42,776 nucleotides of DNA, from positions 1-42,776 of the forward strand of contig CAYVIN010000032.1 in NCBI GenBank assembly GCA_964451375.1. The letters are read 5' to 3'. Below are positions 1 to 7,867 of this stretch, one piece after another. The first letter of the stretch is position 1. The number at the start of each line of letters is the position of its first letter. Source of the DNA: JAGXQV01 sp964451375. Lineage in GTDB: Bacteria > Pseudomonadota > Gammaproteobacteria > Burkholderiales > Sulfuricellaceae. The translations under genes and the position numbers were made by a program. Below the pieces are notes generated by a model that made no database searches, was not told where the DNA came from, and saw only the letters and a list, made by a program, of their open reading frames with translations.

Positions 1-54
1 TTATATCAATTGGTTAAACGAGATTCGCCCTTCTTTGTGAAAAATCCGGGCTAG
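1..54. repeat. Inverted end repeat, left copy
   Basis: Positions 1-50 are the exact reverse complement of 42726-42775. After one mismatch at 51, positions 52-54 also match. The repeat stops abruptly, and unrelated DNA follows on both sides. The interior is ordinary chromosomal DNA, so this is unlikely to be the terminal repeat of one 42-kb element. More likely both contig ends run into copies of the same repeated sequence. I could not assign the repeat to an IS family. Confidence 0.9.
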
Positions 55-142
55 TAGTCAGTCAACCTAAATTTATCGGATAAATTGGTAGATACTCTGT
101 TCGAGGTCAATCATTTTTTCCATTATTTTTGCGTTTTCCGGC

Positions 143-253
143 TCATGCAGGGATCGCGTAAAAACGGGTGTTATCGAAGGGCTTGTCGTGTTTCAACATG
201 CCATGGATAGCGTGTAGCAATTTACGCATGACGGCGCTTTCAGCGGCATCAAT
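143..253 (-). pseudogene. Remnant of an IS110-type transposase C-terminus
   Basis: The minus strand reads open for 36 codons and ends in TGA at 143-145. The translation contains AVMRKLLHAIHGMLKHDKPF, which resembles the conserved C-terminal tail (MRKLL...G.LK...PFD) of IS110-family DEDD transposases. Going upstream the frame meets TGA at 254-256, and no other transposase domain is visible. This is therefore a short degraded fragment, not a gene. The family call rests on motif recognition only. Confidence 0.55.
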
Positions 254-333
254 TCAGCACTTGACGACGGAATAAATGCTCCCCATGCTATGCAGCTATT
301 TCTCATGTCCGGAGACCACCCGACGGAAATGCC

Positions 334-1983
334 ATGCAACCGCTTGAACGCCTGATTTCCTTCCTGAGAAGTCACTCCGGGGCAATGATCATTCTCGGTT
401 TTGGGATCGTGGTCGCCTTGATGGGCTGGCTGACGGTCTCCAGTCTGATACGCCTCAACGGCATTCGCGCCAATATCGCCGATATTGTCACCCAGCATAA
501 CGAACACGCCGGGATGTTGCGCAAGATGTACCAAACCACCCGCGACCGCTCACTGCTTCTGCAAAAAATCATCTCCGAATCCGACCCTTTTGTTCGTGAC
601 GAACTTGCCGTGCAGGTTGATGAATTGGGGACGGAGTTTGCCCGCTTACGCTCACGCTTCATTGAACTGGAACTGCAACCGGCGGAACGCGCGTTGCTGG
701 AAAAACAGGGGCAGGCGTCGGCCAGCACCAAACCGCTGCAATACAAGGTCATTGACCTCGCCAGAGATGGCCGCGAAACGGAAGCTCAGCGCGTCCTGGT
801 GCGGGAGGCCCTGCCCGCCCAGGATGCCGCCCTGGCCGCCCTTAACGATCTGCTCGCCTTTCAGGACAACGAAATCAAGCGCCACGCCGAACAAGCCTAC
901 AATAGCGAGCGAAAGGCCTATTCCTTCCTGATGGCGGGCGGCGGAATATCCATCCTGCTGAGTATCCTCATCGCCTTCACGGTGCGCGCTCAAATCCGCA
1001 ATCTTATCGCCCGACTGATGAGAACATCACGGGAGCTGGAGGAAAACGCCCGCGAACTCAAATATCAGAAAATCGCCCTCGATCAACACGCCATTGTCAG
1101 TATCTGCGACGCCGCCGGGAAAATCATCTACGCCAACCGCAAGTTCACCGAAATCAGCCAGTATTCGCTGACCGAACTGATCGGACAGGATCACCGTCTG
1201 CTCAATTCCCGCCATCATCCCCGCGCCTATTTCGATGAAATGTGGCGCACCATCGGCAGCGGCGTCACCTGGCATGGACTACTGAAAAACCGCCGCAAGG
1301 ACGGCTCGTTTTATTGGGTGGAAACTACCATCGTGCCGTTCCTCGACGAACGCGGCAAGCCTTACCAATTCGTCTCGGTGCGCACCGACATCACCCCCAT
1401 CAAGGAGGCGGAGGAAGTCCTGCACCGCAGCAAGGAAGAACTGGAACAGATGGTTGCCGAGCAAACCGCCGAACTACGCGCCCGCGAAGCGGAACTCCAC
1501 AAGCTCGCCACCACCGACACCCTGACCGGAATCGCCAACCGCCGCCGCTTCAATCTCGCTCTGGACGCCGAATTACTCCGCTCGGATCGCCACGCCATTC
1601 CGCTTGCCCTGATACTGATGGACATTGACCATTTCAAACGGATCAACGACACCTTCGGACACCCCACCGGCGACAGCGTGTTGGTGGAATTCGCCCGCGC
1701 GGTGGAAGTCAACATCCGCGCCAGCGACCTGTTCGCACGTTGGGGTGGGGAAGAATTCATCATCATGGCCCCCCATGTGGACGGCGAAAACGTCCAGGCG
1801 ATGGCGGAAAAACTTCGCCAGAGCGTGGAAGCCGCCACCTTCACCGCTGCCGGGCAAGTCACTTGCAGTATCGGCGCATCCCTTTATCTCCCCGGAGAAA
1901 GCGAGCAGGAGCTCCTTGCCCGAGTGGATGCCGCGCTCTACCAAGCCAAGCAGAACGGGCGCAACCGTGTCGAAATGCTGTAG
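334..1983 (+). CDS. Membrane-bound PAS-GGDEF diguanylate cyclase
   Basis: Predicted inner-membrane c-di-GMP synthase of 549 residues. One membrane helix lies at about 17-39 and a second at about 197-217. They enclose a helical periplasmic region of about 155 residues that resembles a four-helix-bundle sensor. A PAS domain follows at about 243-365, then a short coiled coil, then the GGDEF domain at about 385-549. The active-site motif is GGEEF at 471-475. The inhibitory-site RxxD is present as RASD at 462-465, so product inhibition is expected. No ribosome-binding site is strong; two upstream ATGs are out of frame, so 334 is the first in-frame ATG. The gene stands alone and converges with the SixA-like gene three bases downstream. 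The signal it senses is unknown. Confidence 0.92.
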   Translation: MQPLERLISFLRSHSGAMIILGFGIVVALMGWLTVSSLIRLNGIRANIADIVTQHNEHAGMLRKMYQTTRDRSLLLQKIISESDPFVRDELAVQVDELGTEFARLRSRFIELELQPAERALLEKQGQASASTKPLQYKVIDLARDGRETEAQRVLVREALPAQDAALAALNDLLAFQDNEIKRHAEQAYNSERKAYSFLMAGGGISILLSILIAFTVRAQIRNLIARLMRTSRELEENARELKYQKIALDQHAIVSICDAAGKIIYANRKFTEISQYSLTELIGQDHRLLNSRHHPRAYFDEMWRTIGSGVTWHGLLKNRRKDGSFYWVETTIVPFLDERGKPYQFVSVRTDITPIKEAEEVLHRSKEELEQMVAEQTAELRAREAELHKLATTDTLTGIANRRRFNLALDAELLRSDRHAIPLALILMDIDHFKRINDTFGHPTGDSVLVEFARAVEVNIRASDLFARWGGEEFIIMAPHVDGENVQAMAEKLRQSVEAATFTAAGQVTCSIGASLYLPGESEQELLARVDAALYQAKQNGRNRVEML

Positions 1984-1986
1984 TTT

Positions 1987-2526
1987 TTATAAAACCAGGG
2001 AAATCGGATAACAATGGCTGATCGGGCGAGCTTTTGCCTGGGCATCCGGGATTCCTTCGAGTATGCCCACCATCACCTGAATCGGCTCTTCGTGGGACAC
2101 CACCGCAATACACTTGAACTGTGATGCGCGCAATTCATCGAGAAAAGCCAGCAGACGCGCCTTCATTTCCTGAAAACCTTCACATCCCGGCGCCACGGCG
2201 CTCAAGCGATCCGGTATCTGCGCCCGATGCCAGGCGCTGGCAGGTTGACCTTCAAACGCAAACGCCCCGGTTTCATTGATGCGTGGATCAATGTGCACAG
2301 GAACGCCAAGGCTGACGTTGACGATCTCGGCAGTCTGGCGGGCGCGGGGAAACGCCGAACAAAATATCGCTTCGATACCGACACCCTCCACCAGCCGCGA
2401 ACAACACGCCGCCTGTTCGCGCCCTGTGACGGTAAGATCGTTGACGATATGGGGATGGGCGTTGACACGATCGAGCAGGTTATACGCAGCCTCGCCATGA
2501 CGAATGAAGTACACGGTTTTGTTCAT
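1987..2526 (-). CDS. Histidine phosphatase family protein (SixA-like)
   Basis: A 179-residue histidine-phosphatase (phosphoglycerate-mutase-like) protein. The catalytic RHGE motif is at residues 9-12, with the second active-site histidine in SHEEP near residue 144. An arginine of the phosphate pocket is in FPRARQTAE. Members of this size include the phosphohistidine phosphatase SixA and various small phosphatases, so the substrate cannot be fixed from sequence. Its ATG overlaps the stop of the zinc-ribbon gene (2523-2879) as ATGA, which indicates translational coupling. The two genes, and probably the DUF6164-like gene further upstream, form one transcription unit. Confidence 0.85.
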   Translation of the reverse strand: MNKTVYFIRHGEAAYNLLDRVNAHPHIVNDLTVTGREQAACCSRLVEGVGIEAIFCSAFPRARQTAEIVNVSLGVPVHIDPRINETGAFAFEGQPASAWHRAQIPDRLSAVAPGCEGFQEMKARLLAFLDELRASQFKCIAVVSHEEPIQVMVGILEGIPDAQAKARPISHCYPISLVL

Positions 2527-2879
2527 TTAAACAGTTCATCCAGTTTCTTCCGCGCGTCGGCGACGGGCGCGGTCTCGGAAGCGCCGCCAAACAAGGCCTC
2601 CAGGTTGGAGCGGGCCTGTTCCCGGTGGTCGGGGGTGGGTTGCCAAGCGCGCGGATTGGCCTGGAAATAACCACAAAAATTGGCGCGTTGCTTATCTTTC
2701 ACTTCATCGGCAATCGGTTCGCGACAGGCTTTCGCCTGGGATGGCGCGAAAAACACACACATCCGGCATACGTGTAAATCCGCGTGGCAGGCGGGACATT
2801 CCTCGCGCCGTGAAAAAGGCGACAATTTTTCGTCCAGCACCGCGCCACAGCGCCAACAACACGACGCTTGAGTCAACAT
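2523..2879 (-). CDS. Small zinc-ribbon protein of unknown function
   Basis: A 118-residue protein with paired cysteines near the N-terminus (CCWRCG, then CPAC and CRMC), consistent with a zinc-ribbon or rubredoxin-like fold. A fifth and sixth cysteine occur in the middle (KACRE, NFCGYF). The C-terminal third is charged and predicted helical. An open frame extends up to 2987, but the ATG at 2877-2879 has AGGAG five bases upstream, so the shorter start is chosen. It lies 16 bases after the DUF6164-like gene and overlaps the phosphatase start by ATGA. The function is unknown; a metal-binding or protein-interaction role is inferred from the cysteines. Confidence 0.75.
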   Translation of the reverse strand: MLTQASCCWRCGAVLDEKLSPFSRREECPACHADLHVCRMCVFFAPSQAKACREPIADEVKDKQRANFCGYFQANPRAWQPTPDHREQARSNLEALFGGASETAPVADARKKLDELFK

Positions 2880-2895
2880 CAACACTCCTATCGCT

Positions 2896-3261
2896 TCACT
2901 TTCCCACCTCAAAAAACGGCATGGTGGAAAAATACGCCACAACAGCCATCGCCACGAGGTATACAACAAAACGCAGGGGATTCTCACGAATCACGTCCAG
3001 CAAGGTGCGATTCATTCCATTTTTCACCTGACGAACGTATTCCTCTCGCATCCGCACCGCCCTTTCCGCCTGATAACCATCAAGCAAACGCCGCGCCGCT
3101 TCATGCTGGTTTTCATCACGCAGCCAGATCGCCGGCATGGAAATCCCCCAATTTCCGGCGGGGGTTTCGTAGTGGTCTATACCGTGCTCCGTCAGCAATG
3201 CCCGAACTTCATCCGCTTCATCTTCCGGCACCCCGTTCAAGGCAAAAAATCGTACCGCCAT
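2896..3261 (-). CDS. DUF6164-like membrane-anchored protein
   Basis: A 121-residue protein. The N-terminal half (about 1-65) carries a conserved-looking module with the pattern LNGVPEDEADEVRALL and ETPAGNWGIS. It resembles DUF6164/DUF2007-type small alpha/beta domains. The C-terminal half has a basic amphipathic stretch and one predicted membrane helix (about 98-116). It therefore probably sits at the cytoplasmic face of the inner membrane. It is the first gene of a short minus-strand cluster with the zinc-ribbon protein and the SixA-like phosphatase. The family name comes from memory of similar sequences, and no function is established. Confidence 0.7.
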   Translation of the reverse strand: MAVRFFALNGVPEDEADEVRALLTEHGIDHYETPAGNWGISMPAIWLRDENQHEAARRLLDGYQAERAVRMREEYVRQVKNGMNRTLLDVIRENPLRFVVYLVAMAVVAYFSTMPFFEVGK

Positions 3262-3378
3262 AACACCAACACTCCTGTATTTTATAGAAATAATCGCATC
3301 CGCCGGGGCATCCTGCTAGGCCAACCCCCTACCTGCAACCAAGGTTTGATCCCGTGAAAAATTAGGTCTGGAATCGCT

Positions 3379-3419
3379 TTGAAAATAGTTATCAAGGATA
3401 TATTATGAATTCGTCATAA
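3379..3419 (+). promoter_or_regulatory. Candidate sigma-70 promoter with overlapping dyad
   Basis: TTGAAA (3379-3384) and TATTAT (3401-3406) are separated by 16 bases. A dyad, TTATGA-N5-TCATAA, occupies 3403-3419 and overlaps the -10 box, as repressor sites often do. The cysteine-rich gene starts at 3440. This is motif evidence only. Confidence 0.45.
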
Positions 3420-3439
3420 CATTTTTGACGAGGCTGATT

Positions 3440-3844
3440 ATGGAAATGTTCTGCCCCGATCACGAAATCTGCGCCACCTGCAACCACTGGGCCGGCGTCA
3501 GAACCTTCGATAACGACGGTTTTGTTCATGCCGTCGGCGAAGTCCATGGACTCTGCACCTTTAATGGCGGCAGTTGTCCACCCGAACAACGCTGTACCGT
3601 CATCCAGTGGTCGCCGTGGGATGGCTGGGGCGACAGCGCTGACTACTCCGAAATCAAGTGCTGGGAATACACCTGCTGTGGTTTTGAGGATGGCGGACAG
3701 AACGCGAACAAGCTGGGCACCTGCCCCTCCTTTTACGCCTACGGGGCGCTGGCTTCCTACCAACGCCGAATGTGTCACCTACGCCACAAACAGCTTTATA
3801 CGGAAATCCAGAGACAATTGCCGATGGGCTGCATACCCCGCTGA
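3440..3844 (+). CDS. Cysteine-rich protein of unknown function
   Basis: A 134-residue soluble protein with 12 cysteines and no signal peptide or membrane segment. The cysteines come in a CxxxxxCxxC cluster at the N-terminus, then singly, with a CC pair in the middle (TCCGFEDGG). It is also rich in Trp and Gly. I do not recognise the family. The spacing suggests metal or Fe-S binding, but this is inference. An in-frame TTG at 3425 gives a longer product. The ATG at 3440 is preferred because GAGG lies about seven bases upstream. The gene has its own promoter-like sequence and dyad and converges with the MFS gene eight bases away. Confidence 0.7.
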   Translation: MEMFCPDHEICATCNHWAGVRTFDNDGFVHAVGEVHGLCTFNGGSCPPEQRCTVIQWSPWDGWGDSADYSEIKCWEYTCCGFEDGGQNANKLGTCPSFYAYGALASYQRRMCHLRHKQLYTEIQRQLPMGCIPR

Positions 3845-3851
3845 CCGGATT

Positions 3852-5105
3852 TTATCCGGGCAACCCCTCCCTCACCCGCGCCGCGCTCAAATGTACGTCC
3901 AGGCCGTGCAGGCGGCGCACCAGAAAAACCAATACCGCTGCCGCCAGGATTCCGCCGACGAACAAGGTGGCAGGCACCCCGACCCGGTCAGCAACCGCGC
4001 CCGCCACCAAACTGCCTAACGGGGCCAACCCAAGAAACGCCACGGTAAAGTAGGACATCACCCGCCCTCGGAAATGATCATGAACCAGCGTCTGGATAAG
4101 CGTGTTGGAAGTCGCCACGGTCAGGATCATTCCCAAGCCCACCAGCACCAGCAGCGGCATCGCCAGCCATAATGAGGTGCTCACGGAAAACGCCATCAGA
4201 CTGACGGTGGCGAGAAACGGCGCTCTCGCCACCATCCAGGCAATCAGCCCGACATTACGCCGCGACGCCAGAAAAGCCGCCCCGACCAGCGACCCGCTGC
4301 CCGAACAACTCATCAACAACCCCAGCGTACTGGCATCCCCGTGGAAGACTTCGCGCGCGTAAAACGGCATGACCACCACCACCGGCGTCAGAAAAAAACT
4401 CAGCGTCGCGACTATTCCCAACAGCGTTCGGATTGGCGGCGACGCCAGTGTATAAGCCACGCCTTCGCGCAACACTTTCATTATCGGCTGACGTTGGGGC
4501 GGCGCTTGGCGCAGGCGGATGCGCAGCAAAATTACTACCATCACCGCATAACTAAGGGCATTGAGGAAGAAACACAGCGTTTCCCCGCTCAGACTAACCA
4601 GCAAACCGGCGAGCGCCGGGCCGATAAACCGCGCGGAATTCATCGCAAAGGAATTGAGGGCGATAGCGTTGACCAAATCCGCCCGCTCCTTCACCAGCGA
4701 GGAAATGATGGATTGACGCGCCGGGGTATCCACCGCATTGACCAGCCCCAGCCAGACCGCCAATACCAGCAGATGCCATACTTCGATCAAACCGCTGAAG
4801 GTCAACACCGCCAGCAACAGGCTCTGGAACAGGGCCAGCGATTGGGTGATAAGCATCAGCCGACGGCGATCATGACGATCCGAAAACACCCCGCCAAACG
4901 GCGCGAAAAGGAGTATCGGAAACTGGCTGGCAAAGCCAACCAGACCGAGCACCAACACCGATCCGGAAATCCGGTAAGCCAGCCAGGCCATCGCCACCTG
5001 CTGCATCCAGGTGCCGATATAGGAAACCATTTGTCCCAGAAAATAGTCCCGGAATTCCCGGTGACGCAACGAGCGGAACATGGCGGTCATGAAATTGTTG
5101 TGCAT
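3852..5105 (-). CDS. MFS transporter, EntS/DHA3-like exporter
   Basis: A 417-residue major facilitator superfamily permease with about 12 membrane helices. The loop between helices 2 and 3 has the family signature as GVFSDRHDRRRLM. The N-terminal sequence (FRDYFLGQMVSYIGTWMQQVAMAWLAYRI) is typical of the MFS_3/enterobactin-exporter-like group, whose members export small molecules. The open frame reaches 5192, but that would overlap the divergent asparaginase start. ATG at 5105 or 5090 is more plausible, and neither has a clear ribosome-binding site. The substrate is unknown. The gene is divergent from the asparaginase, with about 77 bases between the starts. Confidence 0.85.
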   Translation of the reverse strand: MHNNFMTAMFRSLRHREFRDYFLGQMVSYIGTWMQQVAMAWLAYRISGSVLVLGLVGFASQFPILLFAPFGGVFSDRHDRRRLMLITQSLALFQSLLLAVLTFSGLIEVWHLLVLAVWLGLVNAVDTPARQSIISSLVKERADLVNAIALNSFAMNSARFIGPALAGLLVSLSGETLCFFLNALSYAVMVVILLRIRLRQAPPQRQPIMKVLREGVAYTLASPPIRTLLGIVATLSFFLTPVVVVMPFYAREVFHGDASTLGLLMSCSGSGSLVGAAFLASRRNVGLIAWMVARAPFLATVSLMAFSVSTSLWLAMPLLVLVGLGMILTVATSNTLIQTLVHDHFRGRVMSYFTVAFLGLAPLGSLVAGAVADRVGVPATLFVGGILAAAVLVFLVRRLHGLDVHLSAARVREGLPG

Positions 5106-5182
5106 CCGGCGTAAATACAGGGGAAGAGTCCCTCTGTCAATTCGCCGCGCAAGGCGCACTGGAACTGCTAAGATGGAAAACC

Positions 5183-6139
5183 ATGTCCACATTCGTCAAG
5201 CTGATCGAAGCCACGCGCGGCCCCTTGGCCGAAACCGTTCACTGCGGGATCGTGGTGCTTTGTAACGCGGACGGCAAAATCATCGCCGGCGCAGGCGACC
5301 CCACTGTCCCCATTTTTCCGCGCTCCGCGCTGAAGCCCTTGCAAGCCCTACCGTTCCTGGAAAGCGGCGCGTTCGATGCGCTGCGTCTGGAGCCACAACA
5401 TGTGGCGCTGGTCTGCGCCTCCCATTCCGGCAGCCCCCGCCATATCGGAATCGTCCGTGAAATCCTCGACCGGAGTGGCTGTACGTCCGCCGACCTGGGG
5501 TGCGGCGCGCATCCGCCTATCGGCGGCCCGTCCGAAGTATGCAGCGCGCTTCATCACAACTGCTCGGGCAAACATGCCGGATTCCTCGCGGTCTGCCGCC
5601 ATCGCGGTTGGCCGCTGGGCGACTACCTGGCGCAGCAACATCCGGTGCAGGAGTTGGTTCGGGAAGCCATCCACCACATTGCCGCTCCGGGCGTTCTGCT
5701 GGCCGCTATTGACGGATGTAGCGCACCGACCTATGCCCTCCCCCTCGACAGTCTGGCGACCGCCTATGCACGACTGGGCGCGGCTTCCGACACAACTCCG
5801 GCGGGAAAAATACGGCTCGCCATGCAAAACTTTCCCGAACTGATTTCCGGTGAGGAACGCTTCGAACTGGCATTGGTACGCGCCTGCCGGGGACGAATCA
5901 TTGCCAAGAGCGGCGCAGAAGGCGTCATGGCCGTGGCAATCCCGGAACGGCAACTCGGATTTGCCGTCAAAATCCATGATGGCAGCGCAAGCGCAGCACA
6001 AGTCGCCACAGCCGCCCTGCTCACCCAACTCAACCTGCTCGACCCCGCCGGCCTCAAAAGGGAATGGCAACCAGGCCCACAAAAAAATGCAGCCGGAATC
6101 GTCACCGGGGAAGTCCGGGCAACGTTCCGGCTGGGTTAA
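5183..6139 (+). CDS. Asparaginase of the PF06089 (Rhizobium etli AII) class
   Basis: A 318-residue L-asparaginase of the PF06089 family, which is unrelated to the EcAI/EcAII fold. The known active-site pattern is intact: Ser48 and Lys51 in RSALK, and Ser80 in CASHSG. The zinc-ligand set is Cys127 and Lys130 (NCSGKHAG) and Cys179 (DGCSAPTYALP). The numbering of Ser48/Lys51/Ser80 coincides with the R. etli enzyme as I recall it. The reaction is hydrolysis of asparagine to aspartate and ammonia. No signal peptide is present, so it acts in the cytoplasm. It is monocistronic, divergent from the MFS gene, and convergent with transaldolase three bases away. Confidence 0.92.
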   Translation: MSTFVKLIEATRGPLAETVHCGIVVLCNADGKIIAGAGDPTVPIFPRSALKPLQALPFLESGAFDALRLEPQHVALVCASHSGSPRHIGIVREILDRSGCTSADLGCGAHPPIGGPSEVCSALHHNCSGKHAGFLAVCRHRGWPLGDYLAQQHPVQELVREAIHHIAAPGVLLAAIDGCSAPTYALPLDSLATAYARLGAASDTTPAGKIRLAMQNFPELISGEERFELALVRACRGRIIAKSGAEGVMAVAIPERQLGFAVKIHDGSASAAQVATAALLTQLNLLDPAGLKREWQPGPQKNAAGIVTGEVRATFRLG

Positions 6140-6142
6140 AGA

Positions 6143-7096
6143 TCAGAAGCGTTCGGCCAGCAGCTTTTCCAGTTTCACCTGATCCACCGTAAAGCCCCGG
6201 ATACCCTCTGCGAGTTTTTCCGTCGCCATTGCATCCTCGTTCATTTCCCAGCGGAATTGGGCCTCCGTCAGCGGTGCAGGACGGGGCTGACGGACGCCGT
6301 CGTCCACCAGACGACGCGGAACCGGCGCTTCGCTGCCGGCCAGTTCTTCAAGCAGATTGGGACTGATGGTGAGACGGTCGCAGCCGGCCAGCGCGATAAT
6401 TTCCCCACTATTGCGGAAGGACGCCCCCATCACGGTAGTGGGATATCCGTGCGCCTTGTAGTAAGCATAGATGCGCCGTACCGACAATACACCTGGGTCT
6501 TCCTCGGGGATATACGCGGCCTGTCCGGTTTTTGCCTTGTACCAGTCGAGAATACGCCCGACAAACGGCGAAATCAGCGTCACACCAGCCTCGGCGCAGG
6601 CGCGCGCCTGGCAGAATCCGAACATCAACGTCAAATTGCAGTGTATCCCTTCGCGTTCGAGGATTTCGCCGGCGCGGATGCCTTCCCAGGTCGAGGCAAT
6701 TTTGATGAGAACCCGGTCATTGGCAACTCCTGCGGCGTTATAGAGACCGATCAAACGGCGCGCCTTGGCAAGCGTCGCGTTGGTATCGAAAGACAAACGC
6801 GCATCGGCTTCCGTGGAAATCCGCCCCGGCACCACTTTCAGCACTTCCAGACCGATGTTCACCGCCAGTTTGTCGAGCGCGTCATGCACCTGTTGCTCCC
6901 GGTCGCCGCCTTGCTGCTTGGCCCAAGCCACCGCTTCATCGAGTAATGGCGCGTATTCCGGAAGGCTGGCTGCCTTGAGCAGCAGCGACGGGTTGGTGGT
7001 TGCATCTTCCGGCAGATGGTGGCGCATCGCCTCGATATCGCCGGTGTCGGCCACAATGGCGGTCATGGTTTTTAATTGGTCAAGCTGACTGGGCAT
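6143..7096 (-). CDS. tal: Transaldolase
   Basis: A 317-residue type 1 transaldolase of the TalB class. It transfers a dihydroxyacetone unit between sugar phosphates in the non-oxidative pentose phosphate pathway. The Schiff-base lysine is Lys132 (VLIKIASTWEG). The acid/base residues Asp17 and Glu96 fall at the same numbers as in E. coli TalB, and the length is identical. The frame extends to 7216, but the ATG at 7096 has AAGGAG eight bases upstream and restores the family length, so it is the start. The upstream 250 bases contain no convincing gene. It converges with the asparaginase gene. Confidence 0.96.
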   Translation of the reverse strand: MPSQLDQLKTMTAIVADTGDIEAMRHHLPEDATTNPSLLLKAASLPEYAPLLDEAVAWAKQQGGDREQQVHDALDKLAVNIGLEVLKVVPGRISTEADARLSFDTNATLAKARRLIGLYNAAGVANDRVLIKIASTWEGIRAGEILEREGIHCNLTLMFGFCQARACAEAGVTLISPFVGRILDWYKAKTGQAAYIPEEDPGVLSVRRIYAYYKAHGYPTTVMGASFRNSGEIIALAGCDRLTISPNLLEELAGSEAPVPRRLVDDGVRQPRPAPLTEAQFRWEMNEDAMATEKLAEGIRGFTVDQVKLEKLLAERF

Positions 7097-7344
7097 GGAA
7101 ATCTCCTTCAAGTAAACACAAATGTGCCAAACACCGCACATCCCGGCAAGGATGTCTGGTGAATGTTGCAAGTATGCGAGTGAAGGTAGTGCTTGAACAG
7201 GGTAAACGAACGTCACCCCAGAGTTATTTTTTGTGCAATTTATTGGTGGATAGTGGAAAATCCGCCGCCATTTTTACTAGCCACGTTTTCCATCCGCGCC
7301 CCAACGCCGATCCCCAATTGGAACCGGCCAGTAGCGAAACCGCC

Positions 7345-7602
7345 TTAGTGGCAGCTTGCCAGATAAACTTTCAGGGAGGGCAGGGCGAAAATCGCGGCAT
7401 TCACCAAGGCGCGCAGCTTATCGTCCAGTTTGCTGTCGGAAATCGATTCGAGTATCCGCGCCTCGTTGTTGAGACTTTTCAGTTCCGCATCGTCACATTC
7501 GACGACGACACATTTTGCATGAGATTCGACGACCTTGCAGTGGGAAACGACATGATGACCCGCTACAAAATCCTTGGGTAACGACAGTGTGTGAGTACGC
7601 AT
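7345..7602 (-). CDS. Small hypothetical protein
   Basis: An 85-residue acidic, soluble protein without recognisable domain. The reason to accept it is the start: GGAGG lies six bases before the ATG at 7600-7602, and the interval has no better ORF on either strand. It contains four cysteines or Cys-containing motifs (SHCKVV, AKCVVVECD, ASCH). It is isolated, lying between transaldolase and cheV, and points away from cheV. The function is unknown. No paralogue is in the window. Confidence 0.6.
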   Translation of the reverse strand: MRTHTLSLPKDFVAGHHVVSHCKVVESHAKCVVVECDDAELKSLNNEARILESISDSKLDDKLRALVNAAIFALPSLKVYLASCH

Positions 7603-7730
7603 TTTATCCTCCGGCTTGTATGTATGCAGGTTTTAACGCGCAACTCATTCATCAGGATGACAACGATTCAAAAAAACTTCCGGCAATTTCTGCTTCGCCC
7701 GCTTATTCGCCGCCGCGCCATTTTTGTTTT

Positions 7731-7761
7731 TTTGGCGGGATTCCCGGGAATCCCGGCCAAA
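7731..7761. repeat. Strong palindrome upstream of cheV
   Basis: A perfect 20-bp palindrome lies at 7736-7755, built on GGGATTCCC/GGGAATCCC. It is extended on both sides by TTTGG and CCAAA with one bulged base, giving a dyad of about 31 bases. No T-tract follows on the plus strand. On the minus strand it is followed by A-rich DNA, so it is not a canonical terminator. It lies 107 bases before the cheV start and 129 bases upstream of the small minus-strand gene, so it could be a regulator site, a REP-like element or a cruciform. Confidence 0.8.
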
Positions 7762-7867
7762 TCCCTGTCTAAGACAATGACATTATCCCTCAAACCCTGA
7801 TAAAGTGAGGGGGTTTGAAACACGCCGCAAACATGTCCGGCGCCGCAGCTCGGAAGGAAAAAACAAT

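Noticed and set aside
7731..7761. Palindrome upstream of cheV as a terminator
   Set aside because: No T-tract follows the stem on either strand.
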